From positions 124,001 through 188,000 of the forward strand of contig NZ_ATUG01000003.1 in NCBI RefSeq assembly GCF_000420085.1: DNA of 64,000 nt, in the 5' to 3' direction. A model generated the notes under the pieces. That model worked only from the letters and a program-made list of their open reading frames with translations. It ran no database searches and was not told where the DNA came from. The stretch comes from Desulfospira joergensenii DSM 10085 (GTDB lineage: Bacteria > Desulfobacterota > Desulfobacteria > Desulfobacterales > Desulfobacteraceae). A program made the translations under genes and the position numbers. Each line of letters opens with the position of its first letter. The stretch's first letter is position 1. Of the stretch, positions 7,727-16,120 are shown one piece after another.

Positions 7727-8977
7727 CTATTGGAAGCGTTCCAGGGAAAAGGGCTTGAGATTAATCCCGGGTTCATGGCCGTAGATCAGATCACAAACCG
7801 CTTTCCCCGTTCCCGTGGCCAGGGTCAGTCCCAGCATGCCGTGGCCCGTGGCCACGATCAGATTCTCCTGGGACGGGGCCCGGCCGATGACGGGCATATC
7901 GTCATAGGTCATGGGACGCAGGCTGGTCCATTCCTCGATCAGGGGCCGTCCCAGGGGCTCTTTTAAATAGGCCCCGGCTCCTGTCATCAGCTTTTCCAGC
8001 CGCTTTCTGTTCATCGTGGTGCCGTACCCGGAAAACTCCATGGTGCCTCCCAGTCTGTAGGCGCTCTTCCAGGGGGTGACCACCATGTTCTTTTCATAGA
8101 GCATGCAGGGAGTTGCGGGACAGGGTTCCGGCCTTTCCATGGTGATGCTGTAGCCCTTACCCGGCTCCACAGGCAGGTTGAAGTTCAGTTTTTTTGCGGT
8201 CAGGGGGGCCCAGGCCCCCGTGGCCAGGATAAAATCATCCGCCTCAAATTTCCCCTTGACCGTATTCACGCTTTTGATCCGGCCGTTGGAAACTTCAAGA
8301 TCATCTGCCTGGCAATTTTCCTCGATGATCAGCCCCTTTGAAAGCAAATATTTTTTCCAGGAGTCCATGAGCAGTTCCGGCCTCAGATGCCAGTCAAACC
8401 GGTTGAGCCATGCACCAGCCACATCCTGTCTTAGTGCGGGTTCCATGTCAAGAAGCTCGTCTTTTTCAATCTTTCGGGCTCCCAGGCCGAAATCTTTCAG
8501 GAAATTATCGGTCTCCTGAAAGGCTTCAAAATTGGCAGTCTCCTTGAAAACGGAAAGAATTCCCTTGTCTTCGAAATCACAGGCCAGTTCCTCCAGGCTG
8601 AGCAGGTCACGGAACAGGGTCATGGAAGAGGTTAAAAGTTCAAATTTGGCTTTGGCCGCCCGTGTTTTGTGGGAATCGTTGCATTTGAATGCAAAGTTCA
8701 AAAGCCAGGACAGGCGCTTGAGGTCCAGGGTGGGCTTGATATAAAGGGGAGAGGTTCCCTTAAGGGTGCGAAGGATTTCATGGCTGACCGCCCCCGGAGA
8801 ACAAAGCGGGATCAGGTCGCTGAAGTAAAGGAGTCCGCAGTTGCCGTGGGAGGCGCCGTCTCCGATCCTGTCCTTTTCCAGTATCCTGACGGAAGCTCCC
8901 TGTTCGATCAGGTAATGGGCGCAGCCCAGTCCGATGACCCCGCCGCCGATGATAATGACTTCTTTGTTAAAATTCAT
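7727..8977 (-). CDS. DadA-like FAD-dependent D-amino acid dehydrogenase/oxidoreductase
   Basis: This 416-residue protein of the DAO family starts with an FAD-binding fold: the Rossmann motif GGGVIGLGCA follows the first strand (residues 11-20), and the ribose-binding acid lies at the end of the second strand (ILEKDRIG). The C-terminus has the DAO-type FAD motif IVATGHGMLGLTLATGTGKAV and a WTSLRPMTYDDMPVIG segment, as in DadA. By family knowledge it would oxidise D-amino acids or related amines and pass electrons to a quinone or other acceptor. No alanine racemase is adjacent. An orphan oligopeptide ABC ATPase is divergent. A perfect 13-bp inverted repeat lies just upstream and may regulate it. 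Substrate is unknown. Confidence 0.85.
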   Translation of the reverse strand: MNFNKEVIIIGGGVIGLGCAHYLIEQGASVRILEKDRIGDGASHGNCGLLYFSDLIPLCSPGAVSHEILRTLKGTSPLYIKPTLDLKRLSWLLNFAFKCNDSHKTRAAKAKFELLTSSMTLFRDLLSLEELACDFEDKGILSVFKETANFEAFQETDNFLKDFGLGARKIEKDELLDMEPALRQDVAGAWLNRFDWHLRPELLMDSWKKYLLSKGLIIEENCQADDLEVSNGRIKSVNTVKGKFEADDFILATGAWAPLTAKKLNFNLPVEPGKGYSITMERPEPCPATPCMLYEKNMVVTPWKSAYRLGGTMEFSGYGTTMNRKRLEKLMTGAGAYLKEPLGRPLIEEWTSLRPMTYDDMPVIGRAPSQENLIVATGHGMLGLTLATGTGKAVCDLIYGHEPGINLKPFSLERFQ

Positions 8978-8996
8978 ATTTGTTTTTCCATTGGTA

Positions 8997-9036
8997 TTTG
9001 AAAATAAAGGTCACCTTATGCCTCTTTATTTTCAAA
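8997..9036. promoter_or_regulatory. Perfect 13-bp inverted repeat in the divergent dadA-like/oppF-like region
   Basis: TTTGAAAATAAAG (8997-9009) and CTTTATTTTCAAA (9024-9036) are exact complements separated by 14 bases. The repeat starts 20 bases upstream of the leftward DadA-like gene. A possible minus-strand promoter (TTGAAT, 17 bases, TAAGGT) would fall within it, so it could be an operator. A terminator role is unlikely because of its position. Confidence 0.5.
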
Positions 9037-9197
9037 TTCAATAAAAATATCCATTCCCGCATTTTTTGGAATTGGATTTATCATCCATCCCTTATCCGTC
9101 CGGACGGAATCCATCCCACCGGTTCTCGCTTTTTATGATAAAAGATGGTATAGGCCAAGATGCTTGTGATGAATTGAGGATAGAACAGGACGGCAGG

Positions 9198-10163
9198 ATG
9201 CCCATTCTTACGGTAAAAAATCTCAAAAAATACTTCCCGGTGTACAGCGGGGTGTTTCAGCGCCGGACCGGCTGGGTCCAGGCCGTGAGCGATGTCTCCT
9301 TTGAAGTGGAAAAGGGCGAGACCCTGGGGATTGTGGGGGAGTCCGGATGCGGCAAGACCACCCTTGGAAGATGCATCCTGGGATTGTACGCCCTGACCCG
9401 GGGAGAGATATCCGTCAACGGAAGGACCGTGTCGGAGCTAAACTCCGCCAGGAGAAAAGAACTGTCAAAAAATCTTCAGATGATCTTCCAGGATCCTTTT
9501 GAATCCCTTAATCCCAGGCAGACCATCCGGCAGGTCCTGGAGGAAAAGTACCGGATCCACGACGGACATGGACTTGATCTGGAAAAAGAAATTCAGGATC
9601 TGCTGGAAAAAGTCGGCCTTTTGCCCGAAACCCTTGACAAGTATCCCCATGAATTTTCAGGGGGGCAAAGGCAGCGGATCGGCATTGCCCGGGCCATCAG
9701 CATGGATCCCGAGATCATTGTCTGTGATGAGCCGGTATCGGCCCTGGATGTTTCGGTCCAGTCCAAGATCCTGAATCTGCTGCTCCGGCTCCAGGAGACC
9801 ATGGGGCTGACCTATGTTTTTATATCCCATGATCTCTCCGTGGTCCGGCATATCTCAGACAGAATTGTGGTGATGTACCTGGGGAAAATCATGGAAATCG
9901 CCGGGGCAGATGTCATCTATGACCATTGCTGCCACCCCTATACCCGGGCCCTGCTGTCGGCCATTCCCCTGCCGGATCCCGGGGCCGTCAAAAAGAGGAT
10001 TCTCCTGAAAGGGGAGGTGCCCTCCGTGGAAAATCCGCCCCAAGGGTGCCGGTTCAACACCCGCTGTCCCCATGCGGAAAATTTGTGCCGGGAACAGGAG
10101 CCGGAACTGATTGCCCACAGGGATGATCCTGCCCATCTTACGGCCTGCCATTTTTATAACTGA
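9198..10163 (+). CDS. Oligopeptide/dipeptide ABC transporter ATP-binding protein (OppF/DppF type)
   Basis: This 321-residue ATPase has Walker A GESGCGKTT (residues 47-55), signature SGGQRQRIGIARA, Walker B IIVCDEP and the switch-region His of FISHDLS. The C-terminus carries the oligopeptide-ABC extension with clustered cysteines (CRFNTRCPHAENLC ... CHF) that in related proteins can bind a metal cluster. The frame opens at a TTG at 9066, but the ATG at 9198 has AGGA seven bases upstream and gives the normal family length. It would energise peptide or nickel-type import with OppD, two permeases and a binding protein. None of these partners is nearby, so it is an orphan subunit here. Confidence 0.88.
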   Translation: MPILTVKNLKKYFPVYSGVFQRRTGWVQAVSDVSFEVEKGETLGIVGESGCGKTTLGRCILGLYALTRGEISVNGRTVSELNSARRKELSKNLQMIFQDPFESLNPRQTIRQVLEEKYRIHDGHGLDLEKEIQDLLEKVGLLPETLDKYPHEFSGGQRQRIGIARAISMDPEIIVCDEPVSALDVSVQSKILNLLLRLQETMGLTYVFISHDLSVVRHISDRIVVMYLGKIMEIAGADVIYDHCCHPYTRALLSAIPLPDPGAVKKRILLKGEVPSVENPPQGCRFNTRCPHAENLCREQEPELIAHRDDPAHLTACHFYN

Positions 10164-10282
10164 ACCCATGCTCAAGGATTTCAAGGCTTAAATTGACTTG
10201 CGAAAACCGGTCCGGGATGGTAATGTTTCTGATTTGTTGGAACGGAATCGGATTCAAATTTTAGATCTTGGGCAGGGGAAAG

Positions 10283-11008
10283 ATGGGGCCTGGAATTCAG
10301 AAATATATTTGGCTGTTTTTTGCCGCCGGCCTGGTGTGCTTTTCAGGAGCCGGGTGCAGTCCGCCGCCGGCCGTTGATGTAACGGAATACGTCATCAAGT
10401 GCGGTGATATCCTCATTGAAAAGGATGAGTTTCTTGAGGAACTGGACATGAAACTGGCGGCCTATCCCTACGACATTAAAAAAGATCCTGCTGAATACAA
10501 TGAAATGATCATGGATCTTGTTCTTGCCTTAACCGAACAATCTCAGCTTCTTAACGCCGCCGCTCAGATGGGGATCCAGGTTTCCGATGAAGAAGTGGAC
10601 CAGGCGGAAAAGCTTTTAAGGGAAGATTATCCCGAAGACAGTTTTGAACAGATCCTCCTGGAAAACGCCCTGCCGTACGAATTCTGGAAAAAAAAGCTGA
10701 AACAGAGCATGATCATGGAAGAACTGATTCAAAGGGAGCTCAGGGAGAAAGTGAAAATCACTCCCGAAGAACTGGTCTCTTTTTATGACAAGGTCGCCGA
10801 TGAATACAAAGAAGAGGAAACCGGGGAAGGCCGGACCGATTTGACCGAGAGCGGCAGTGAACTGGTGGAAAGGCTGCGCAGGGAAAAAAGTCAGGACCAG
10901 TATAATGAGTGGATTCAGAAATTGAAGCTGGACTTTCCCGCAGAAATTAATAAAGATGCGATCGCAAAATTTTTAATCGGTAAGGATAAAGGACATATCA
11001 ATGATTAA
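10283..11008 (+). CDS. SurA N-terminal-domain lipoprotein
   Basis: The N-terminus has a hydrophobic segment and a lipobox-like SGAGC, giving a predicted lipidated Cys25. The frame can be read from a TTG at 10268, but the ATG at 10283 follows AGGGGAA and is preferred (241 residues). The body is helical and resembles the SurA/PpiD N-terminal chaperone region (IEKDEFLEEL ... TEQSQLLNAAAQMGI). No parvulin (rotamase) domain is present, so it is chaperone-like at most. It overlaps the next gene, a SurA-like protein with a rotamase domain, by eight bases, so the two are probably translationally coupled and act together on outer-membrane protein folding in the periplasm. Confidence 0.75.
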   Translation: MGPGIQKYIWLFFAAGLVCFSGAGCSPPPAVDVTEYVIKCGDILIEKDEFLEELDMKLAAYPYDIKKDPAEYNEMIMDLVLALTEQSQLLNAAAQMGIQVSDEEVDQAEKLLREDYPEDSFEQILLENALPYEFWKKKLKQSMIMEELIQRELREKVKITPEELVSFYDKVADEYKEEETGEGRTDLTESGSELVERLRREKSQDQYNEWIQKLKLDFPAEINKDAIAKFLIGKDKGHIND

Positions 11009-11936
11009 AAAAGTTTTTCTGATGGTTTTTACCCTGGCCTGGCTTCAGATTTCCCTGGCTGCCGGGACAGAAGTGGTCGACCGGATCGTGGCCGTTGTCA
11101 ACGATGAAATCATCACCCTGGTGGAACTCGATAAAATGCTTTCCCCCTATAAAACAAAAATCGAAGCCGGAGCCGGGTCTGAAAAAAGGAAAAAAGAGAT
11201 GATGGAGAGTCTTGAAAGAAAGATGCTCCATCAGATGATCGATAAATCCCTGGCCAACCAGGAGGCAAAAAAATATCATATCCAGGTCACAGAGCCTGAA
11301 CTTGACAGGGCCATTGAAAATTTTAAAAAACAGAACAAATTTACCCAGGAAAACTTTGAAAAAGCCCTTGAAGCCCAGGGAATGACCTATGAAGGGTACC
11401 GGGACAGGATCAGGCAGGAGATTCTCCAGTCCCGGCTGATCAACCGGGCAGTCCGTTCCAAGGTAATTATCACCGATATTGATATCAAGGCCTATTATGA
11501 AGAACACCTGGAGGAATTTTCCGGAATAGAAAAATACGAGCTTCGGAATATCCTCATGAAGGATGAAAAGGCCATAAATGAAGTGAAAAACAAGCTGGAC
11601 CGGAATGCCGACTTTAAATTGCTGGCCGAGGAGAACTCCCTTGCACCCAATGCCCGGGAAGGGGGGTATCTGGGAATTTTTGACATCAATAATTTCAGCG
11701 ATGCCGTTAAAGACGAGCTGATCCACCTTAAAAAGGGCGACCATACCGGTATTATTCAGATCGATCAGGGCTTTCAGATTCTTTTTGTCGAAGAGATCGT
11801 CAGGGAGGGAGGGAAAACCCTGGACCAGGCCCGGGATGAAATTCAGAAAATTCTCTACAAGGAAAAAGAAAGGGAAAAGTTTGCCCAATGGCTCGAGTCC
11901 CTTAAAGAGAATGCCCATGTAAAGATCATGCTGTGA
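11001..11936 (+). CDS. Periplasmic SurA-like peptidyl-prolyl isomerase
   Basis: A signal peptide spans about residues 1-20 (hydrophobic core VFLMVFTLAWLQISLAA). It is followed by a typical SurA N-terminal domain starting VVDRIVAVVNDEIIT. One parvulin domain covers about residues 175-280, with AREGGYLGIF and the closing QGFQILFVEEI. Total 311 residues, shorter than E. coli SurA, which has two parvulin domains. It would bind and isomerise outer-membrane proteins in the periplasm. The start overlaps the preceding SurA_N lipoprotein gene. Confidence 0.88.
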   Translation: MIKKVFLMVFTLAWLQISLAAGTEVVDRIVAVVNDEIITLVELDKMLSPYKTKIEAGAGSEKRKKEMMESLERKMLHQMIDKSLANQEAKKYHIQVTEPELDRAIENFKKQNKFTQENFEKALEAQGMTYEGYRDRIRQEILQSRLINRAVRSKVIITDIDIKAYYEEHLEEFSGIEKYELRNILMKDEKAINEVKNKLDRNADFKLLAEENSLAPNAREGGYLGIFDINNFSDAVKDELIHLKKGDHTGIIQIDQGFQILFVEEIVREGGKTLDQARDEIQKILYKEKEREKFAQWLESLKENAHVKIML

Positions 11937-11973
11937 TGGACACCCTTATCAACCGGTTTAACTGGGAAAAACA

Positions 11974-13338
11974 ATGCAGACCGAACAATTAAAAATTCTG
12001 AACACGAGCATCAAGAGACTGCTGCGCCGGGGGGCCACCCGGCAGCTCATCAAGATCATCGACAAGACCCACATGGCAGACCTTTCCATCGTGTTCAAGG
12101 AACTTTCCGGCCTGAATCGAAAGAAATTGTTTGAGCTCATCCATGATCCCGAAAAAATCGGCCTGCTTTTTTCAGAGATGGATGAAACCGTCTTTCTCGA
12201 GTTCGTGAAAAATGTGGAATTTGAAAAGCTGGTCCGGGTCTTTGACCACATGCCGTCGGACGACGCTGCCGAGCTTTTGGGACTTCTGGACGAAGAGCTC
12301 TCCGACCAGATTCTCTCCAAAATGAAAAAAGAGGAGTCCGACAACGTTGAGCAGCTCATGAGCTATGGCGAGGATACGGCCGGCAGCCTCATGGTTACCG
12401 ATTTTGTGGCCCTGGAAGAGGATGTAAAGGCCAGGGAGGTCATTGAAGCCCTGCAGAACAAATATCTTGACGTTGAAATGCCCTTTTACATCTACGTGGT
12501 GGATGGATACGGCAAGCTCGTGGGAGTCAGTTCCCTGCGCCAGTTGGTGGTGGTCCAGCCGGACAAGCCTTTAAAAGAGTTCATGGCCACGGACATGGTC
12601 TCTGTGAAAACCTATACGGACCGGGAAGAAGTGGCCAGGCTGGTCTCCAAGTACGATTACCTGGCCGTTCCGGTGGTGGACGATGAAAACTGCATCCTGG
12701 GAATTGTCACCGTGGATGACGTTATCGACATCCTCCACGAGGCAGCCACGGAAGATATGCTGAAAATGGCCGGTGTGGGCGAGGAGTATATTGAAACCCA
12801 GACCGTATTGAGGGGATCCAGGATCCGCCTGCCCTGGCTTCTGGCCTCCTGCCTGGGCGGAGTGGCCGCTTTTTTTATCATCGGCGGTTTTGAAGACTCC
12901 CTGGCAAAATTCGCAGGCCTTGCCGCTTTTATCCCTGTGATCATGGGTATGGGAGGTAATATTGGAACCCAGAGTTCCACCATTGTTGTCCGGGGAATCG
13001 CCACGGGCAGAATCAACATCCAGGATTTCTCCCGGGTGGTTTCCAAGGAACTGGCCGTGGGTCTGATCCTGGGAGTGATATACGGAACCCTGATCGGCCT
13101 TGTGGCCCGGTTCTCATTCATGGCGGAACCCTTTTCCTGGTCCCTGGCCCTGGCCGTGGGCCTGGCCGTTCTCTCGTCCATGACCGTTGCCGCCCTGGTG
13201 GGATCCATGGTGCCCCTGGCCCTTGAGAAATTCCACGTTGATCCGGCCGTGGCCACGGGTCCCTTTGTCACGACCTCCATCGATATTGTCTCTGTCTATT
13301 GTTATTTTAGAATTGCAAAACTTTTCCTGGGCATATGA
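11974..13338 (+). CDS. mgtE: Magnesium transporter MgtE
   Basis: This 454-residue protein has the MgtE order: an N-terminal helical superfamily domain (about 1-130, with the DDAAELL motif), a CBS pair (about 135-260) and a five-helix membrane domain (about 285-454). The pore signature GGNIGTQSS is present, as is the family's SMTVAALVGSMVPLAL helix. MgtE is a Mg2+-gated channel in which the cytosolic domains sense free Mg2+. The gene begins 37 bases after the SurA-like gene and is followed 15 bases later by recO. No Mg-responsive leader (M-box) could fit in the short gap, so control is probably post-translational or through the operon. Confidence 0.93.
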   Translation: MQTEQLKILNTSIKRLLRRGATRQLIKIIDKTHMADLSIVFKELSGLNRKKLFELIHDPEKIGLLFSEMDETVFLEFVKNVEFEKLVRVFDHMPSDDAAELLGLLDEELSDQILSKMKKEESDNVEQLMSYGEDTAGSLMVTDFVALEEDVKAREVIEALQNKYLDVEMPFYIYVVDGYGKLVGVSSLRQLVVVQPDKPLKEFMATDMVSVKTYTDREEVARLVSKYDYLAVPVVDDENCILGIVTVDDVIDILHEAATEDMLKMAGVGEEYIETQTVLRGSRIRLPWLLASCLGGVAAFFIIGGFEDSLAKFAGLAAFIPVIMGMGGNIGTQSSTIVVRGIATGRINIQDFSRVVSKELAVGLILGVIYGTLIGLVARFSFMAEPFSWSLALAVGLAVLSSMTVAALVGSMVPLALEKFHVDPAVATGPFVTTSIDIVSVYCYFRIAKLFLGI

Positions 13339-13353
13339 CCCTGTTTTCCTGAT

Positions 13354-14169
13354 ATGACCATGTCCGGTTTTTCAACCCAAGCCATCCTGCTGAGAAAAAT
13401 CGAGTACGGGGATCATGATTATATCATCACTTTCATGACCCAGACCCTGGGCAAGATCACCGTAATCGCCAAGAATGCAAAAAAAAGCGTAAAAAGGTTC
13501 TCCGGCGCCCTGGATCTTTTTTCCTTAAACCGGATCCAGTGCCGGTACCCAAAGAAGAACAGGGATGGACTGATCATCCTTACCCAGACCGAGCTTGAGA
13601 ACGGATTTGTAAATATCCGGTACGATCTGTTTAAAACCGCCTATGCCAGCTACTGGGCAGAGCTGGTATACCTGTGGCTCGAGGAGGAAAAGGTCCAGCC
13701 CGCCCTTTACGATCTGTTTGCCTTCAGCCTGGACATGCTGAACCGATCCGATATCTCCCCCCAGGTGCTCAACCTCCTGTACCAGATCCGTTTCATGAGC
13801 ATCTCCGGATTCTCCCCCAGCATTGAATCCTGTGAGAGCTGCAAAACCCATCTGGACGCCATCCCCCAGAAGAATGTCCGGTTTGACTTAAAAGAGGGCA
13901 AGATCATCTGCGAGTCCTGTTTGAAAAAAACGGCCTTCCAGGGACAGGCAGGTTCCGGCGGCCCCAGACACGGTCTCTATGTTTCAAAGGGAACCTTGAA
14001 ACAGCTTTTCTGGATCAACAACTCAGACTTGAAACGGGCCGACAGGATAAAGTTTTCTCCCTTTGCCATGGCCGAAGGCCAGGCCCTGATGGAATCCTTT
14101 ATCCCCTTTCATATTGGCCGGGAGATGAGAACATTGAAATTTTTGAATCGTTTAAGGCGGGAAATATGA
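13354..14169 (+). CDS. recO: DNA repair protein RecO
   Basis: This 271-residue protein fits RecO: an N-terminal OB fold starting with STQAILLRKIEYGDHDYIITFMT, a helical centre, and a zinc-binding pair CESC ... CESC in the C-terminal half. RecO loads RecA onto SSB-coated gaps together with RecR and anneals single strands. The gene's last four bases overlap the ATG of the GHMP kinase gene (ATGA), showing translational coupling. Confidence 0.9.
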   Translation: MTMSGFSTQAILLRKIEYGDHDYIITFMTQTLGKITVIAKNAKKSVKRFSGALDLFSLNRIQCRYPKKNRDGLIILTQTELENGFVNIRYDLFKTAYASYWAELVYLWLEEEKVQPALYDLFAFSLDMLNRSDISPQVLNLLYQIRFMSISGFSPSIESCESCKTHLDAIPQKNVRFDLKEGKIICESCLKKTAFQGQAGSGGPRHGLYVSKGTLKQLFWINNSDLKRADRIKFSPFAMAEGQALMESFIPFHIGREMRTLKFLNRLRREI

Positions 14170-15212
14170 ATTTTCAACCCAGACTGGAACAAGGACAGGT
14201 CGTAACCTCCGTGCCCTGCAGGATTGACTTTGGCGGGACCCTGGATCTGTCCACCTTTTATCTTCCCCTGTCCCATCTGGGTCCGGCCGGGCTCAACCTG
14301 GCCCTGGATATGCGGACCCGGGTCATTCTTTCCCCCCATACCCGGGGACGGGTGAAAGTCTCTTCAAGGGGATTTGATCCGGCTGAATTTGACGGGGGGC
14401 AGGCCCCCTTCAACCATCCCATGGGACTGATCTTTGCCTGCGCCCAATACTTCAATGCCCATGGGATCCACATCTCCATTGAGTCGGCTTCTCCGCCCAG
14501 GAGTGCCCTGGGGGGATCGTCTTCCGCTTCCGTGGCTGTCCTGGCCGGGTTTTTCCAGGCCCTTGAAAAAGAGAGCCATCCGGAACAACTTGCCTGGCTC
14601 TCCCATTATATTGAATCCAGTGTGGCCGGTGTGGTCTGCGGGGTGCAGGATCAGGCTGCCGCAGCATTCGGCGGCGCCAACCTGTGGAAATGGAAAATGG
14701 GCCTGACCGGCCCCCGGTTTGAACGGGTTCCCCTTTTTGAATCTTCCCGGGAGCTTGACCATTTGAATGACCATATTCTGGTGGCCTATTGCGGAATTCC
14801 CCATGTATCGAAAAATATAAATAAACAATGGGTTGACTCCTTTATCCGGGGAGAAACCCGGAAGGATTTTCAAAAAATTGTGGGGATCACAAAAAAATTT
14901 TTCATGGCCCTGAAAGAGAAAGAGTGGGATCTGGCCGGTGATCTCATGAATGAGGAGACCCGGCTTAGGCTTGGAATGACCCCTGAGGTGCTTGACAACA
15001 CCGGCAAAAACTTGTTTGAATCCGCCCAGGAACTCAATTGCGGTGTCCGGTTTGCCGGGGCCGGCGGGGGAGGGTGCATCTGGGCCGTGGGAAGGGCCGG
15101 AAAACTGGCTGCCCTGGCCGGATCCTGGAAAAAAATACTTGAGCCTGTACAAAACGCACAGATTCTTGATACAAGGATAGATCCCAGAGGAATAATGATC
15201 CATCAATTATAA
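14166..15212 (+). CDS. GHMP-family sugar kinase
   Basis: The 348-residue protein shows all three GHMP kinase motifs: PCRIDFGGT near the N-terminus, the phosphate-binding PPRSALGGSSSASVAV loop, and the C-terminal GAGGGGCIWAV. The overall pattern, including CGVQDQAAAAFGG, is closest to the heptose/galacto-type sugar-1 or sugar-7 kinases (HddA/FKP-like) rather than homoserine kinase. The likely substrate is a sugar or sugar phosphate for nucleotide-sugar or lipopolysaccharide synthesis, but this is inference. It is coupled to recO by a four-base overlap and followed by glyQ after 23 bases. Confidence 0.82.
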   Translation: MNFQPRLEQGQVVTSVPCRIDFGGTLDLSTFYLPLSHLGPAGLNLALDMRTRVILSPHTRGRVKVSSRGFDPAEFDGGQAPFNHPMGLIFACAQYFNAHGIHISIESASPPRSALGGSSSASVAVLAGFFQALEKESHPEQLAWLSHYIESSVAGVVCGVQDQAAAAFGGANLWKWKMGLTGPRFERVPLFESSRELDHLNDHILVAYCGIPHVSKNINKQWVDSFIRGETRKDFQKIVGITKKFFMALKEKEWDLAGDLMNEETRLRLGMTPEVLDNTGKNLFESAQELNCGVRFAGAGGGGCIWAVGRAGKLAALAGSWKKILEPVQNAQILDTRIDPRGIMIHQL

Positions 15213-15235
15213 TTTTTTTATGAGAGCAGACAGAT

Positions 15236-16117
15236 ATGAATTTTCAAGATGTCATTTTAAATCTGAACCGATTCTGGGCCGAAAAGGGTTGTGTCCTTAT
15301 CCAATCCTATGACATGGAAGTGGGGGCCGGAACCTTTCACCCCACCACCCTGTTAAAAGCCCTGGGTCCCGAACCCTGGAAGGTGGCCTATGCCCAGCCG
15401 TCAAGGCGGCCCACGGACGGGAGATACGGAGAAAATCCCAACCGGCTCCAGCATTACTACCAATACCAGGTCATCCTCAAACCCTCTCCCCCGGACGTTC
15501 AGCAGCTTTACCTGGACTCCATGAAGGTTCTGGGCGTGGATCCCCTTGAACATGATATAAGATTCGTGGAAGATGACTGGGAGTCCCCGACCCTGGGAGC
15601 CTCGGGTCTCGGCTGGGAGGTATGGCTGGACGGCATGGAAGTGACCCAGTTCACCTATTTCCAGATGACCGGGTCCGTGGAGGTCAATCCCATCCCCGTT
15701 GAGTTGACCTACGGGCTGGAGAGGATCTGCATGTATCTCCAGGGCGTGGACAACGTATTTGACCTGAAATGGAACGATGAAATCACCTACCGGGACGTTT
15801 ACCACATGCAGGAAGTCGAACAGTCCACCTATAACTTCGAGGTGGCGGATGTGGATCTTCTGTTTGACCTGTTCAAAAAATACGAGGCAGAGGCCCACAG
15901 GATCGTGAAAAAGGGACTGGTGATTCCCACCTATGAGTACTGCCTGAAATGTTCCCACACCTTCAACCTCCTGGATGCCCGGGGAGCCATCAGCGTCACG
16001 GAAAGAACCGGGTACATCAAACGTATCAGGGATATCGCCCGCCTGGCATCCAAGGCCTATATCATCCAGAGGGAGGAGATGGGCCATCCATTATTGAACA
16101 GGGGAGGGGAGGCATAG
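15236..16117 (+). CDS. glyQ: Glycine--tRNA ligase alpha subunit
   Basis: This 293-residue protein matches the catalytic alpha chain of bacterial alpha2beta2 glycyl-tRNA synthetase. The highly conserved opening FQDVILNLNRFWAEKGCVL is present, with the motif 2 region PSRRPTDGRYGENPNRLQHY. The class II motif 3 region is ELTYGLERICMYLQ. It activates glycine and transfers it to tRNA-Gly together with GlyS, whose gene begins three bases downstream. Confidence 0.96.
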   Translation: MNFQDVILNLNRFWAEKGCVLIQSYDMEVGAGTFHPTTLLKALGPEPWKVAYAQPSRRPTDGRYGENPNRLQHYYQYQVILKPSPPDVQQLYLDSMKVLGVDPLEHDIRFVEDDWESPTLGASGLGWEVWLDGMEVTQFTYFQMTGSVEVNPIPVELTYGLERICMYLQGVDNVFDLKWNDEITYRDVYHMQEVEQSTYNFEVADVDLLFDLFKKYEAEAHRIVKKGLVIPTYEYCLKCSHTFNLLDARGAISVTERTGYIKRIRDIARLASKAYIIQREEMGHPLLNRGGEA

Positions 16118-16120
16118 AAC

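Noticed and set aside
10998..11918. Leftward 306-codon open frame opposite the SurA-like gene
   Set aside because: It mirrors a clear real gene, has a Phe/Gly/His-rich biased composition and no ribosome site; it is a shadow of codon bias.
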